A stretch of DNA of 64,000 nucleotides from Cryptomeria japonica (GCF_030272615.1 NC_081411.1:828868897-828932896); one strand, 5' to 3'; counted from the first letter of the stretch, positions 10,905-21,950 are shown. The notes: generated by a model from the letters alone, not told the origin. Made by a program: numbers and translations.

Positions 10905-11409
10905 CATGACTTTATCTTCAAGGACACAGTGACTGTTGCAGCCGATGACCATTTGGCATGGTCCTTGCCAATACCCTTCTTGGCTATGTTTAACTATGAT
11001 TATGCCCCTCTGTTCGGTCAGGTCGTAGTCGCCGATAACACGGTTGGCGACATCAACGGGAACAACTTGTTGATCAGAGGACATGAGGTCTAAGCAGGTG
11101 ACATCGAGGGTTCGGTGGCTATCGTATTTGGCGAGGAAAGTGAATTCAATAGAGCGATTATCGCACTGTGCGTTGCCATCGCACCAGTCGCAGTCACGGG
11201 AGAAGCTCATCTCCATTGCGTGCTTGGAGGTGAGCGGGATGAGGCCCACCCGGTGTGCAATGAATTCATCATTGAGCACTGACGAATTGTTCTTGATTTC
11301 CACCAGGTCTATGGTGATCGTCGGCACCTCTGCGATCATCACTCACCGCAGGGCATTTGCGATGCTCACGTCTATATTCTGCAACTCGAATTTCAAGTAA
11401 TTGTCTTTT
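10905..11409 (-). pseudogene. NRPB3: Captured fragment of RNA polymerase II subunit 3 (RPB3/NRPB3)
   Basis: The minus strand reads DNYLKFELQNIDVSIANALR, a stop in place of an expected Arg codon, then VMIAEVPTITIDLVEIKNNS, LNDEFIAHRVGLIPLT and FSRDCDWCDG, followed by TLDVT and VVPVDV. These are the N-terminal alpha-like dimerisation domain and inserted region of RPB3, the subunit that pairs with RPB11 in RNA polymerase II assembly. After GIIIVK a short deletion and frame change lead to KKGIGKDHAKWSSAATVTV (about 10916-10970), also an RPB3 signature. About 165 codons are covered without an intron. The copy lies within TE-C in the same orientation. A premature stop, frame change and missing C-terminus make it non-functional as a subunit. 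Identification is strong; capture through a spliced mRNA is inference. Confidence 0.88.
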
Positions 11410-11506
11410 GCCTGCACTTAGATTTCTCAGTTTGCAAATTATTTGATTGAACTCTCTCAAAAGCACAAGATCTACCTTCAAGTGGTTAGGCTCTATAGAA
11501 GGAACC

Positions 11507-13413
11507 TGTAATAACCCATTAAATTTTTTTTTGTTTTCTTCAGGCCAATAGCAATTCATCCACAACAATTAACCCGTTAAGGTTAGAGTAATAAGCAAAA
11601 CAATTGAAAGGGAACCCTTCCACCTTTTGTTCACCGAGAGCCCAGACTGGGAGAGTGAGAGCATACGGTGTTCCGGGGATCGTCAGCATCAATAAACAAA
11701 CTGAAAATTACAATTGCATGGGCAGCAAGCCATCCCCTTCTGCTTATCCAGCAGGATAGAAACTAAACTTCTTGGTGGTGAACCGACCAAGGAAAAGATT
11801 ACAAGAAACAAAAGTTCAATCACTCTACCGCATATTTCAGCGAGAGGACATTACATTAACAATCACTCTACTGCATATTTCAGCGGGAGGACCAAAAACA
11901 TTGAACTTATCACTCGACCACTTATTCAGCGGGAGGACTGAAAATTACAAATTATTGCATATCAGGCGGCAAGCCAGCCTCTTCCACTTATTCAGCGGGA
12001 TGAGAATTACAAAGAGAGAACTGGTTAGTAGTACTATTACCTAACCTTACAATAATAGAAAAGATAGGAGGAGAGTAATGCAGATTTCTATAGTAAAGAT
12101 ATAAATTTCTGTTACAACCAAATCTGCAGGCTGGAAACACAGACCAACAGCCCAGATAAATGCCAAAATATTCATATCTCCCTCATTTTACATCCGATTT
12201 AGCTCAAACCAGTCCCAAACCCACCGTTCAACATATGCAATGCTAACCAATCAAAACAACACCCCAAAAAGACCCTTATTTATTTTGCACGCATCCCAAT
12301 GCAAGGCAGAAAACCCACGCTTAGACCAGGAATTTCGATATTGCATAATTAATTCAAAACTCAAACAAACGTGCTAAAAACTTACAAACTTATTCGCCAA
12401 TGCTGGGAAGGAAGATAGGATTGATACCCATAACTGTCAGACGCTCCAACAGAGAGATGTGAGCAAAAATATGCTTCAGCCACAGGCAAAACCAGCAAGT
12501 ACAGAATCGTTGCAACACCAAGATGTCAATGGCAAAACTCTGAAAACGGTAGAGGAATACAAGGCACAACTAGGTACTGTATTTCAAGTACGAAACCGGG
12601 TAGCACTAGGGAGACGCACTCCGAAGCCTCAAGTTCTGTCGCCAATCCGGCAGCATAACATTACAGATTTTCAAGATAATGCAAATGGGAACCCAAGCCT
12701 CATATTTATAACTTCATTCATTAAATTCAAATGACATCCCTCCAAATTCCACGCTTGCATTTGAATTTCATTTCCACTTACATGTGGACCCAAGTGTAGC
12801 GCCCATTCTCCTAAGTCAAAACTCACGCCCAAGAAGGGGGAGGACCCACGTTGGACACTTAGGCACATAATGGCGATGTAAAGTGAAATAATATCCCTTT
12901 TAAAAATATTTCACATTCCATAAAACAACTGAATTTCGCTCAAACTTAAGATTAAACAGGTATTAATCCCAAATTTAATAAACCAGTAGCCAATAAATAG
13001 ATTAATTAAATATTAACCTTAGGATAAGGAAATAATATTTAATTATGTTGCAAATGTCTCCCGCACTGATTATTATCACCACCAAGATGAAATTGAGCCC
13101 AGACGACCACAGACTGTTGCAGAATTCAGACCCCTGTCTACTGCCAAAAATAGAAATGTGCCACCCAGCCACTTACTAAAAATAGTAAGTCAAGAATTAA
13201 TGCTCAGAAAAATATGATCATCGCGTCTAGAGGCAAAGCAAGGAGTGCTCAGTAGGACAGTGGCACCAGAATGGTCATCCCCTGACTTACTAAAAATAGT
13301 AAGTCCTCGTTTCATCGATGCTAGACCCTGATTACTCATTCCACCTAGCCTACGGGTCTCAGGAATAGCTTAATGGACCACTGAAAGAACATCAATGAGA
13401 AGGGGACATTACA
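11507..13413 (-). mobile_element. Solo LTR (1907 bp) nested in TE-C
   Basis: On the minus strand it starts TGTAATGTCCCCTTCTC (at 13413) and ends GGGTTATTACA (at 11507). Perfect 5-bp target duplications GAACC flank it (11502-11506, 13414-13418). The terminal sequence matches the TE-A and TE-G LTR family. It contains diverged CAGCGGGAGGAC repeats (11822-12000). No coding domain was seen. Confidence 0.85.
13171..13305. repeat. Two copies of a perfect hairpin in the solo LTR
   Basis: ACTTACTA-AAAA-TAGTAAGT at 13171-13190 and the extended form GACTTACTA-AAAA-TAGTAAGTC at 13284-13305, about 113 bp apart. Confidence 0.8.
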
Positions 13414-13418
13414 GAACC

Positions 13419-13432
13419 TTGCTTTGATACAA
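13419..13432 (-). other. TE-C primer-binding site
   Basis: The minus strand reads TTGTATCAAAGCAAGG directly after the LTR end, close to the TGGTATCAGAGC primer site complementary to initiator tRNA-Met in plant Copia elements. Confidence 0.6.
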
Positions 13433-13490
13433 TGTAGATTTTATGGTGGTGCTCGTTAACCACAGGCAAACATCAGATCTGTTGCCTTCT

Positions 13491-14710
13491 GTTGACGTGT
13501 ATTTTGTACACTATCAAACACAGAATAAAATACCTAAAGGTACCTTATCCTCTCTTGAGTAAAGCCTCCAAATGTTGAAGATGTCGCGAAAAGGATCAAT
13601 CGGGATGACTTCAAGGTTCTTGTATGTAGGGTCTCTACATGTGGATAAGCTCTCTGTGGTATGATGTGATTTGCTGGAATCACAAGGGGACTTACATTCG
13701 ATGATTGAACGTCTGATCTGCTTTGAATATTGCTGGAACACAGGCTCTTACTAGCTTAGATTTGAAAAAAGGAAAAAAGATGAGGGCGAGGAAAGGATCT
13801 AATCCTAACATTAAGAACGTAAGAGCAATGATTGATCTTTGATGAAATTCTAACTAAGTCTTGTTTTGACATCTCAGGACCATCTCCACAAGGCTAGTGC
13901 GATCTTCGAAGGAAAGCTTTATGATGTTCAAATCATCACTGCAGGCATAGACACCATCAAGCTGATGCATATCAATGAAGAAGCGACAATTGAAGTTAAG
14001 CTTAAGCTAAATGATTCCAGTTGACTACGCAAGGCAAGTCTGCAATCAACAAACTGCTAGTAGTATGGATATACGAATTTCACCATCAATCAAGAACATT
14101 TCTTCCACTCATCTAATAGCATGAAATCAAACACGAGAAGTATAAAGACCATGCAAATTGTCGAATCGACCCATAAATTTCACCATTTCTTCAATGAAGT
14201 TACAAGTCTTTTACAACAACATCTTGGCAACAATCTTTGCCTTCTCTCTCTACTCTACTCTAATTGCTTCCAACTATTCTCTAACTATTCTAACTATTTT
14301 CAACCCTCTAACTATTGCTAAATTGCCTTTACAAAATGAAATGCCAGGGCTTGTATAGTGCCTTCAATACAATTCGATGGCTTAGATCAATTCGAGATCA
14401 ATGGCCAAGATTCAACAATGAAAACCCTAATTAGGGTTTGTTACAACCATTACATAACATTTAATGCTTGACCAATGATAAAATTGTATTGCTTGGACAC
14501 ATGTCCTCTCTAGAAAATTCCACCAATGGATAGCTAGGGTAGGTACATCGGAGTTTGTGCCACCTTCCATGAGTTAGGTACATTGAATCTGGAAATGCTG
14601 AGGTGGACCACACTGACTGGAGAAGTGATGACTAGGATGCCACCTCGTCTGACACTTGTAACTTGGTAGATATTCAACTTGATGCTGTTGAGAAGCTAGC
14701 TTTAATTAAT
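13491..14710 (-). other. K2 3' region, no gene recognised
   Basis: This matches the corresponding end of K3 (52656 onward) over the terminal few hundred bases, for example AATAAAATACC and the AAAAAGATGAGGG block. Short ORFs show no known domain. Confidence 0.55.
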
Positions 14711-14977
14711 TCATCTGGAACTATCTGCTTCTTCAACGAACCCTTGTTCTAACTTCTTGTGTCCTTGATGTGCAGGATGATTGATGTACCTCGCCTTGGA
14801 ATACTGGATTGGAGAAGTCGCCCTTGATGACGTTAGTCCAAAGAAGGCCGTCCTTGTCGATGCTAGGCTGGATCGAAGAAGGTCGTCCTTGTCCTTGCTT
14901 GATCGTCCTTGATCTGGCTTGATTTTCCTCGAGGAGAGTCTTCCGACTTGTAGATCTTTCGAGCTTGGAGTCACCAT
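14711..14977 (-). pseudogene. K2 ORF remnant (88 codons)
   Basis: The ATG at 14977 lies just after the predicted acceptor at 14986. The N-terminus MVTPSSKDLQVG parallels MATPKAGAST of K1, and the residues after it are basic and serine-rich. The globular domain seen in K1 is absent, and the frame ends at 14711. It probably represents the exon start left after an internal deletion. Confidence 0.5.
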
Positions 14978-14985
14978 CTTGATAC

Positions 14986-15167
14986 CTACACAACATTTCA
15001 CAATTAATAATATATCTTGAAATCTAAAAATTAAACTTTAAAAAAAAAAGATTCAAGATTTTAATTAGGAAACTTCATGATAAATCTTGAGTTATCATTT
15101 CCTAATTTAGGATTTTCAAAGTAAAATTTAAATCTTCAAAAATGGTGCCAAGGTGATTACGCCATAC
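14986..15167 (-). other. Predicted leader intron of K2 (about 182 bp)
   Basis: The donor GGAG/GTATGGCG and acceptor TTGTGTAG/GTATC occupy the same places as in K1. The block ATCATTTCCTAA inside the intron is also shared. Confidence 0.5.
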
Positions 15168-15876
15168 CTCCACTTGGGAATTAATTCTAAAAAAATGATG
15201 CAAAAATAGGAGAATTCGCTAGGCAAAATGTAGATCAAGACTCCCTTTAGCAAAATGCGCCCCCTTTAGCTTGGAAAAGAACTCCACCTTCCTCTTCAAA
15301 AATCTGGAAATTCGCCTTCAAATGTCTTCACAACATCTGGAATTTATCCTCCAATCTAGCAAGAAATACGCCTCTCCAATAGCCTTCAAGATGAATTTCG
15401 CCTTCCTTAGCCTCCACACTTGGTAGAAATTCGCTCCACACAAGCTAGATTTCGCACCTCCTTCCTTTCTTCTCCAAATCGCACTTGAAACAATGAGTGA
15501 ATGATTTGAATAATGAAAAAAAACACACCCCAAATATATAGAGCGCTCACCATTTCATTTCCCATGGGCCGACTTGGTGAAATAGGCCTCAAAATAGATA
15601 AAATTAATAAAAAGAAAGAGGCCGACTTTGCAAAAAATAATAGATAATACCCCAAGCGCCCTCTTTTTTGATTTTAAATTAATAATAATTAATTTCAAAT
15701 GCCTTTATAATTAAAAATTTCGATTTTAAGGCTCAAAATTAATTATTAAATGCCATGCGCCATCATTAAATGTCAATTTAATTTCAAAATATTTCAAGGT
15801 TTTATTGAATTTGGCATTTAATGCAATTTGAAGGATATTGGCGCCCAAGCATGGGAAAATAATAGATATCAACAAG

Positions 15877-16977
15877 ATCGCTCTGGTCCCTTGGAGAGGG
15901 ACAGTGGCGCCTATACCTTTTGGACCTCACACTTCTTGTTTTTTACGTCCAAGACCTCATTTTTGACGTCCAAGATGGCATTTTTACTTAGAATTTCGAG
16001 TTCAATTTATTCGATCTTTGAAATGAGTGCACTTTAAAGCATTTTCGCCCTGGGCCCTTGGTGAGGGACAGGAGCGATTTCATCTTTTGTCCTTGGTCTT
16101 TGTCCTTTAGGTCGCCAAATCAAATTTGGAGGTAAGCAATGACCTTCGTTCATCTCTTCTATGCATGTTCAACCCGCTTCTTCAAGGCAAAAATGTGCTT
16201 TCCCAAGATTTTCGCCCTGGTCCTTGAGTGAAGGACAGGAGCGCCATTTAGTTGTTTGTGCAAATTCTTGATCTCATCGTCCTTGAATTACCTTTAAGGC
16301 ACAAAACATGCTTTCTCCATTTTATCTTAAGACGTGAAAATGAGAAATGGTATTTCAATCGTTAGGCTATTAGGCATGTTGAAGTCCCTTGGAGAGGGAC
16401 AGGAGCGCCCTAGCCATTTTTCATCAACTTGATGGCCTTTGTTACTTCATTCCTCCGTGAAACCTTTTAAACATCATTTTGACCTTGCGTCTTGACTTGG
16501 ATTCGTCCGAATTTGGAGAGGAAGGTTAGCTAATGTGTTTTTCGCCCTGGTCCCTAGGAGAGGGATAGGAGCGATTTTGCATTTATAAGCTCACTTGTGT
16601 TTTGCTAGCTTCGAAAATTATCTTCAACGGATCGATTGCGTCTTCCTTCACCCACCTCAAACGCAAAACTTGCCTTCCTTCTGCCAAAAACTTGTCTTGA
16701 GGGAAAATCGCTTTGGTCCCTTGGAGAGGGACAGGAGCGCCCTGGCCTTTATGAGCTCATTTATGCCTTGTTAACTTTCAAAACTATCTTCAATGGGTTG
16801 ATTACGTCCTCCTTCATGCCTTTGATGTCTCAATTTGTCCAAACAAGGTCAGGAATGACTCCACTAAGCTTTTTCGCTCTGGACCCTTGGTGAGGGACAT
16901 GAGCGATTCGCCTTGGACCCTTGGAGAGGGACAGGAGCGCTTTTCGCTTTGGATCCTCAGTGAAGGATAGGAGCGAA
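15877..16977 (-). repeat. Array of 9 dispersed 35-nt palindromes (K2 leader)
   Basis: Copies lie at 15877-15911, 16044-16078, 16211-16245, 16384-16408 (partial), 16541-16575, 16707-16741, 16873-16907, 16907-16941 and 16943-16977. Most starts are 166-173 bp apart, with a final clustered trio. The stem is GTCCCT/AGGGAC with variable loops. At 16211 both arms changed together (GTCCTT/AAGGAC), and at 16943 as well (ATCCT/AGGAT). The outer GCGAT arm is often GCGCC. Confidence 0.9.
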
Positions 16978-17013
16978 ATTTGACTTTTTGAACTCTCCAT
17001 CAGGATAATTTTT

Positions 17014-17072
17014 ATGGAATATAACATTTAAGTATAAGAGAGATCTCTCTTATACTTTAAGTTATATTCCAT
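17014..17072. repeat. 59-nt near-perfect palindrome in K2
   Basis: Perfect inner arms AAGTATAAGAGA (17030-17041) and TCTCTTATACTT (17046-17057) surround GATC, and the pairing extends outward with one small gap to ATGGAATATAAC/GTTATATTCCAT. K1 lacks it. Confidence 0.88.
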
Positions 17073-17782
17073 ATATACTTTCAGGATGTTTGAGAGTGGT
17101 TTCAGACCTCCAGGAGTTATATTGCAAAATCTAGTTTTTTGAGGTTTTTCAGTTTCCAGACTTAGTCAAATTTCAGGATCAGGACATTCCAGACTTAGCC
17201 AAATTTCAGGATCAGGACATCACTCAAGCTGGACTTGCTTATCCATGTGATCACCTGGGCGACATTCAAAATGCAAAGGCTAGCTAACAAAACCCTAAAA
17301 GACCAAAAAAAAACCAAAAAAAAAACCCTAAAAAGCAAAAAAGCAAGGGTCCCCATTTGCAATGGGGCGATGTGTGAAAACGTCACAACACCTTCCCAAC
17401 CATAGACGATAAGCTCTTATCGTCACTCCCTAGCACACTACATGATCTTCAGGTTATTGAATTCATTGCTATTGATGCAATCATGACCTTGCATATATAT
17501 GAGTCAATACCTCCTAATAGATCTCAAGTCGGCCATATACTTTTGGCGCCCAGGATAGGGTCAGATCTATATATTACAATTTACATATGAGTCTCCCTTA
17601 GTTGCAAGTTACATTTAACTTAATCACAAGTTACACACAAGTGGCTCGCCCAAATAGGGCCTGCCCCAAATTAGACTCATACAACTGAGATATCCAAATG
17701 CCAAGGCCGACAGGCCACTTGGCATTTTGTGCACTAGGTCGGTCCTAGAAGGGATCCGACCTAGCTACACAACAACAAGCGG

Positions 17783-18300
17783 AGATGTTGTAGAAGTTTG
17801 GATGACAAAAATGGAGAAGTATTTTGAGATCAAAAACTATTCTAAGATAATTAAAGTAGTACAGAGTGCCTATCAGTTGGTGGGAGAAGCATCCACATGG
17901 TAAATGAATAAGAAATTGGAACTGGTGTTAAGATCTTTAAGTTTAACATGAGACTAGTTTGTGGTCATATTTAGACAAAGGTGGTTACCTCAATTCTGCT
18001 TTGACCAAAAGCTAGCAGGTTTCCAAAATTTGCATCAAGGAGGCATTCTTGTAATAGAATGTTGGGAGAAGTTTACTTGTCTTTTGAAGTATGTGCCCCA
18101 ATACTAGAAATATGAAAGGTTTATCAGGAAATTCATCATGGGATTGAGTGCCCCGATAAGTGGAGAAGTGGATGTCCATGGTCCAACCACTATGGATCAA
18201 GTGTTTGAGAAGGCTATTAAGAAAGAACAAAAACTAAAGTCAATCTCCACTTGTCATGATAAGAATCAGAAAAAGTACAATTGGTCATAGTCTTCTCTAT
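17783..18300 (+). pseudogene. TE-B gag core (broken)
   Basis: The frame resumes after TE-C as GDVVEVWMTKMEKYFEIKNY and continues through YQLVGEAST, RFIRKFIMGL and FEKAIKKEQK, the pattern of the retrotransposon gag domain that builds virus-like particles. Several in-frame stops (after EAST, in the RSLSLT stretch and before KYERF) break it. A short cysteine-containing stretch (about 18470-18520) resembles a decayed zinc knuckle. Confidence 0.75.
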
Positions 18301-18559
18301 CATTTAAGAAAAGAAATGACAAGCAGGAAACGAGAAGGAAAAATGACAAAGGATTCATAGATAACCATAATGAGTCCAAGAATGAAAAGAAAAATAACAC
18401 ATTCCAAGAGGAATGGTGATAATTCTGGTAAACCTTCTGAAAAGCGAGGACCTATTTTAGGATGATTCTCTTATGGAGGTGATTACTATGCAAACCAATG
18501 CTCGAATAAGAACCAAGGAGTTAAACATCGAGGTAATCCATTACCAACCCAACAAGCAT

Positions 18560-18975
18560 CTTTCAAACAAAGGATTCATGTAGCTTTGGACTCAACCAGA
18601 GTGCCGGATTACTCCCATAGAGATGACAGGTACTTTATTTGGACTTCCCATTTCTTTTCTAATTGATTTTGATGCAAAAAATGTTTTATTGCACCAATGG
18701 TATTGATTAAATATCCAAGAAGAGCTAGATTTATGGCTAGACCTTGATTAGTTGAATATGCAACTAGACAAAAGCTCAAGTAGAGCAATTCTTGTTTGAA
18801 GCTAGAGTTGATCTCCCAAGTTTCTTAGCCGAAGTGAATATGTACGTAGTCCCTCTAGGTTCCTATGATGTTGTCCTAGGGATAAATTGGTTATGGAGGC
18901 ATAGGGACAAGGTGGACTGTTTTGCAAAAACAGTAGTGTGTCTAAACGACATAGGAAACAAGGTCTTCCTTTAAG
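18560..18975 (+). pseudogene. TE-B protease region (broken)
   Basis: The end of this frame reads EARVDLPSFLAEVNMYVVPL then YDVVLGINWLWRHR, typical of the C-terminal half of Ty3 aspartic protease (the WLxxHR signature). The N-terminal catalytic D-S/T-G is only weakly suggested (FLIDFDAKN near 18656-18685), so the active site is decayed. Confidence 0.65.
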
Positions 18976-19099
18976 GCACTCAAAGAGAAGTCAAGGATAG
19001 ACAGATTTTTGCCATGCAACTTAAGAGGCCCAAGTAGAAAGGGTGTCAACTCTTTGTGGTTAAAATGGAAAACTAGAACTCAAAGAGCATACTATTCTA

Positions 19100-20520
19100 G
19101 ATAATTTGATTTTTTGTGAATCACAGAAGTTCCATGGGGTTGCAGATCTTGATGATCAAATAAAAACCTTTGTAGAGAACCATCCCTTCAAGATTTTCAA
19201 GATGTCTTTCCAGATTAACTTAATGGGTTGCCCTTAAAAAGAGCTTTCCATTTCTCCATCGACATAATTCATGGTTTTGAATCAATATCGAAAGCACCAT
19301 ACCATATGACCACTACGGAGTTGATGGAACTGAAGGCTCAATTGCAAGACTATTGGTGAAAGGGTTAACTAGATCTAGTGTTTCACCTTGGGGAGTACTG
19401 GTAATCTTTGTTAAAATCGACAGTGCCTTGCATATATGCATAGATTATTGTATTCTTGACAAGGCAATGATAAAGAATAAGTATCCTTTACCATGCATTG
19501 ATGATCTTTTTGATCAGATGTGTGACACAATAGTGTTCTCAAAGATCAATTTGTGATCTGGTTATCATTAATTAAGACTAAAAGACGAAGACATTTATAA
19601 AACAACTTTCAGAACAAGGTATGGACACTATGAATTCATAGTCTTGCCTTTTGGACTTACGAATGCCCCAACAACATTCATGAATTTGATGAATAGTGTC
19701 TTCAGCAATTGCTTGGATAGATTTGTTCTAGAGTTTTTAGATGACATTCTTATATACTCTAAGAATGAAGAAGAGCACTACCAGTATCTTCATTTTGTTC
19801 TCCAACGTTTGAGGGAACACAAACTCTATAGGAAGCTTTCTAAATCTACTTTCTTTCAAAAAGAAGTACAATATCTGAGTCATATAATCTCAGCAAAAGG
19901 AATTGCAGTAGATCTGTCAAAAATCTAACCCATTCTTGAATCGCCAATGCTGAAAAATGTACATCAAGTGCCCAGTTTTATGGGATTAGCAGTTTATTAT
20001 AGAAAGTTTGTGTCAAAATTTTCTAAGATCACCAACCGGATCACTTCTCTTCAAAGAAAAGGGATGCACTTTGAATGGTTGCTAGGAGGCATTTGATTAG
20101 CTTAAAGAGAAGTTGACTATGACTCCAATATTGAAGGTTCTTGATCCAAAAGGTCAGTCTGTTGTAGTCACCAATGCCTCAAGAGAAGGTTTAGGTGGTG
20201 TGCTTATGCAACAAGGGCAAGTGATAGCCTCTGAGTCAAGAAAGCTAAAGTCATATGAGCAGAATTATGTCCCTCATGACATAGAATTAGCAGCAATAGT
20301 TCATGCTCTTGAAATGTGCTGACACTACTTGTTGGGGAATCCTTTTGAACTTGAGTCAGACCATCAAGGTCTCAAGTACATATTCTCCCAACCACATCTC
20401 AATTCTTGGCAAAGAAGATGGTTGGAATTGATATCCGACAATGACTTTGAAATAAATTTTATCAAAGGCAAAGAAAACCAAGTGGTAGATGTCTTGAGTT
20501 GGTAGAGACATATTTCCTCA
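19100..20520 (+). pseudogene. TE-B reverse transcriptase and RNase H (broken)
   Basis: Recognisable blocks are [13 protein letters not shown] (19382 on), [25 protein letters not shown] (19644 on), the catalytic FLDDILIYS (about 19734-19760), and a thumb ending in AVYYRKFVSKF. RNase H follows with VVTNASREGLGGVLMQQ (20158 on; the first catalytic Asp is Asn), ESRKLKSYEQNY and ISDNDFEINFIKGKENQVVDVLS. Stops occur after KINL (19553), after SKI (19926) and after LEMC (20320), with a frame change near 20090. The product copied element RNA into cDNA; this copy cannot. Confidence 0.88.
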
Positions 20521-20559
20521 GTAGTCTCCATTCATTTATATTTCAAGGACTAAGTTTTC

Positions 20560-21265
20560 CAAAAGTTAGTGGGAGACGAATATTATGAACAAGTTAAGTA
20601 GGCTCTCTCGGTCAATCCCCAAGATTCGTGATAGGTTGGGTTCTATTTTGAATCAAATGGAATTTCAAGGTATAGAGGAAGGATGTATGTTCCAAACACT
20701 GCAGAGTTAAGAAACCTTGTGTGGAAAGAGGTTCATTTTGCACCATGCTCAAGACACCCAGGAGTGACAATACTCCTAGCAAATGTGAAATCACTTTATT
20801 TTTGGAAAGGGATGAAGAGTAATGTTGCGAGATTTGTGGTAGGATGTCTAGAATGCAAAAGAGTAAAGGTTGAACATCAACATCCAAAAGGACTTTTGTA
20901 CTCATGATATTCTAGAGTGGAAATGGCAAGTCACTAGTATGGACTTTGTGCAAGGTCTCCCTATGTCTCAAAATAGACATAATGCTATCTTAGTAGTGGT
21001 GGCAAACTCACCATTTTATATCTAGAAATTTAGCGGATGGAGCACTGATAATAGCTCACAAGTTTGTCGAAGAAGTTTCTAGATTGCGGTGAATTACTAA
21101 GAAGATTATCTTCGATAGAGATGAACACATGACATTGAGGTTTTCACAAACCTTGTTTTCAGCACATGGAACTCAGCTTAATATAAGCTCAGCCTATCAC
21201 CCTGAGATAGATGGTCAGACAAAAAGGGTGAACCAAGTTCTTGTAGAATTTTCTTATAGGGATTA
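20560..21265 (+). pseudogene. TE-B integrase (broken, truncated)
   Basis: The zinc-binding domain is read at 20683-20904 (SRHPGVT, YFWKGMKSNVARFV, CLECKRVKVEHQHPKG). The catalytic core follows in decayed form: DFVQGLPMSQ near 20942, then pieces with many stops, and a last block near 21190 resembling AYHPEIDGQT. The C-terminus is replaced by unrelated LTR-like DNA at 21269. Confidence 0.75.
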
Positions 21266-21268
21266 GTT

Positions 21269-21950
21269 TGTTGAATTCCCATGTAGGACTCCCATTCTCT
21301 TTGCAAATAGAATATCTTGAAACATTTAATGTTTGACAATAATGCCTTTTTAAAATAAATATAGCTATTTAATTTTTAAATATACTTGAGTAATAATAAT
21401 ATAAACCTTGATGATGAACATTTAAACAAGCATGCCGACCATGACATAATGATATCGCCTCTCGTCCATTGCTAGTGACTAAGCCATTGGACAAGTATAG
21501 TTTTGACATAGACTTATGACAAGACCACACAAGTCAAGTCACAAGGTAACTCTTTGACAACACTAGAAAACTTAAACAACATACCCAGATTTTTGACGCA
21601 ACACCTACGTGTGTGTGTTTGACTTAAGATGGAAATCACTCATTTTTTCAAAATGTCTATACACCTCTCTCTAATGATGCTCTCCCTCTTCACCCAGGAG
21701 GGAAAAATTGTTCCTGCATTCAACTTAGAAAGTAATCACAATGTTTAGTATGTTAATAGCCATGATATCATAATCATTAATCAAAAGTAAATAATCATCA
21801 CAATTTTCTAATCTTTTAATGAAATCATTCATATTGCATTATGCTTTTATCTAGACATCAGTTTGAAGTGAAATCATATTCATGCATAATTAAACACATA
21901 TTTAACGTAAAAGTTAAAAGTAACTGCAAATCAAAATTTGGGGTGTGACA
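21269..21950 (-). mobile_element. LTR-like segment (minus-strand start TGTCACACCCCAAATTTT)
   Basis: On the minus strand it begins TGTCACACCCC at 21950, a common start of Ty3 chromovirus LTRs, and ends GGGAATTCAACA at 21269. The 5-bp flanks (TAGTT, TCTTG) do not match, so it may be a truncated LTR or have been joined by deletion. Confidence 0.4.

Larger units (their letters stand above)
13490..17390 (-). mobile_element. K2: complete short K element (3901 bp) in the TE-C LTR
   Basis: Both ends and a perfect 5-bp target duplication CCTTC (13485-13489, 17391-17395) are visible. The minus-strand 5' end at 17390 reads TGTTGTGACG and the 3' end at 13490 reads ACACGTCAACA. The order is the same as K1 and K3: conserved 5' end, palindrome array, predicted leader intron, ORF start, then a 3' region whose last about 400 bases resemble the K3 3' end. 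The ends do not repeat each other directly, so it is not a two-LTR element. Most of the coding region is missing relative to K3, making it a deletion derivative. Confidence 0.85.
9100..17777 (-). mobile_element. TE-C: non-autonomous LTR retroelement carrying an RPB3 fragment
   Basis: Two 439-bp LTRs (9100-9538, and 13433-17777 once K2 and its duplication are removed) are flanked by the perfect target duplication AGCGG (9095-9099, 17778-17782). Orientation is minus: a tRNA-Met-like primer site (13419-13432) adjoins the right LTR and a polypurine tract (9539-9557) the left LTR. The LTRs differ at about 14 positions by eye (near 97% identity). Without the nested solo LTR and K2, the internal part is about 2 kb and holds no gag or pol, only the RPB3 fragment and tandem repeats. 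TE-E shares its polypurine tract and its 3' tandem-repeat style, so a TE-E-like Copia may supply its proteins. Confidence 0.88.

Noticed and set aside
12459-12734. Plus-strand ORF of 91 aa in the nested solo LTR
   Set aside because: No domain, and antisense within an LTR with clear boundaries.
21269-21950. Complete solo LTR
   Set aside because: The ends look right but the flanking 5-mers differ, so only an LTR-like segment is claimed.
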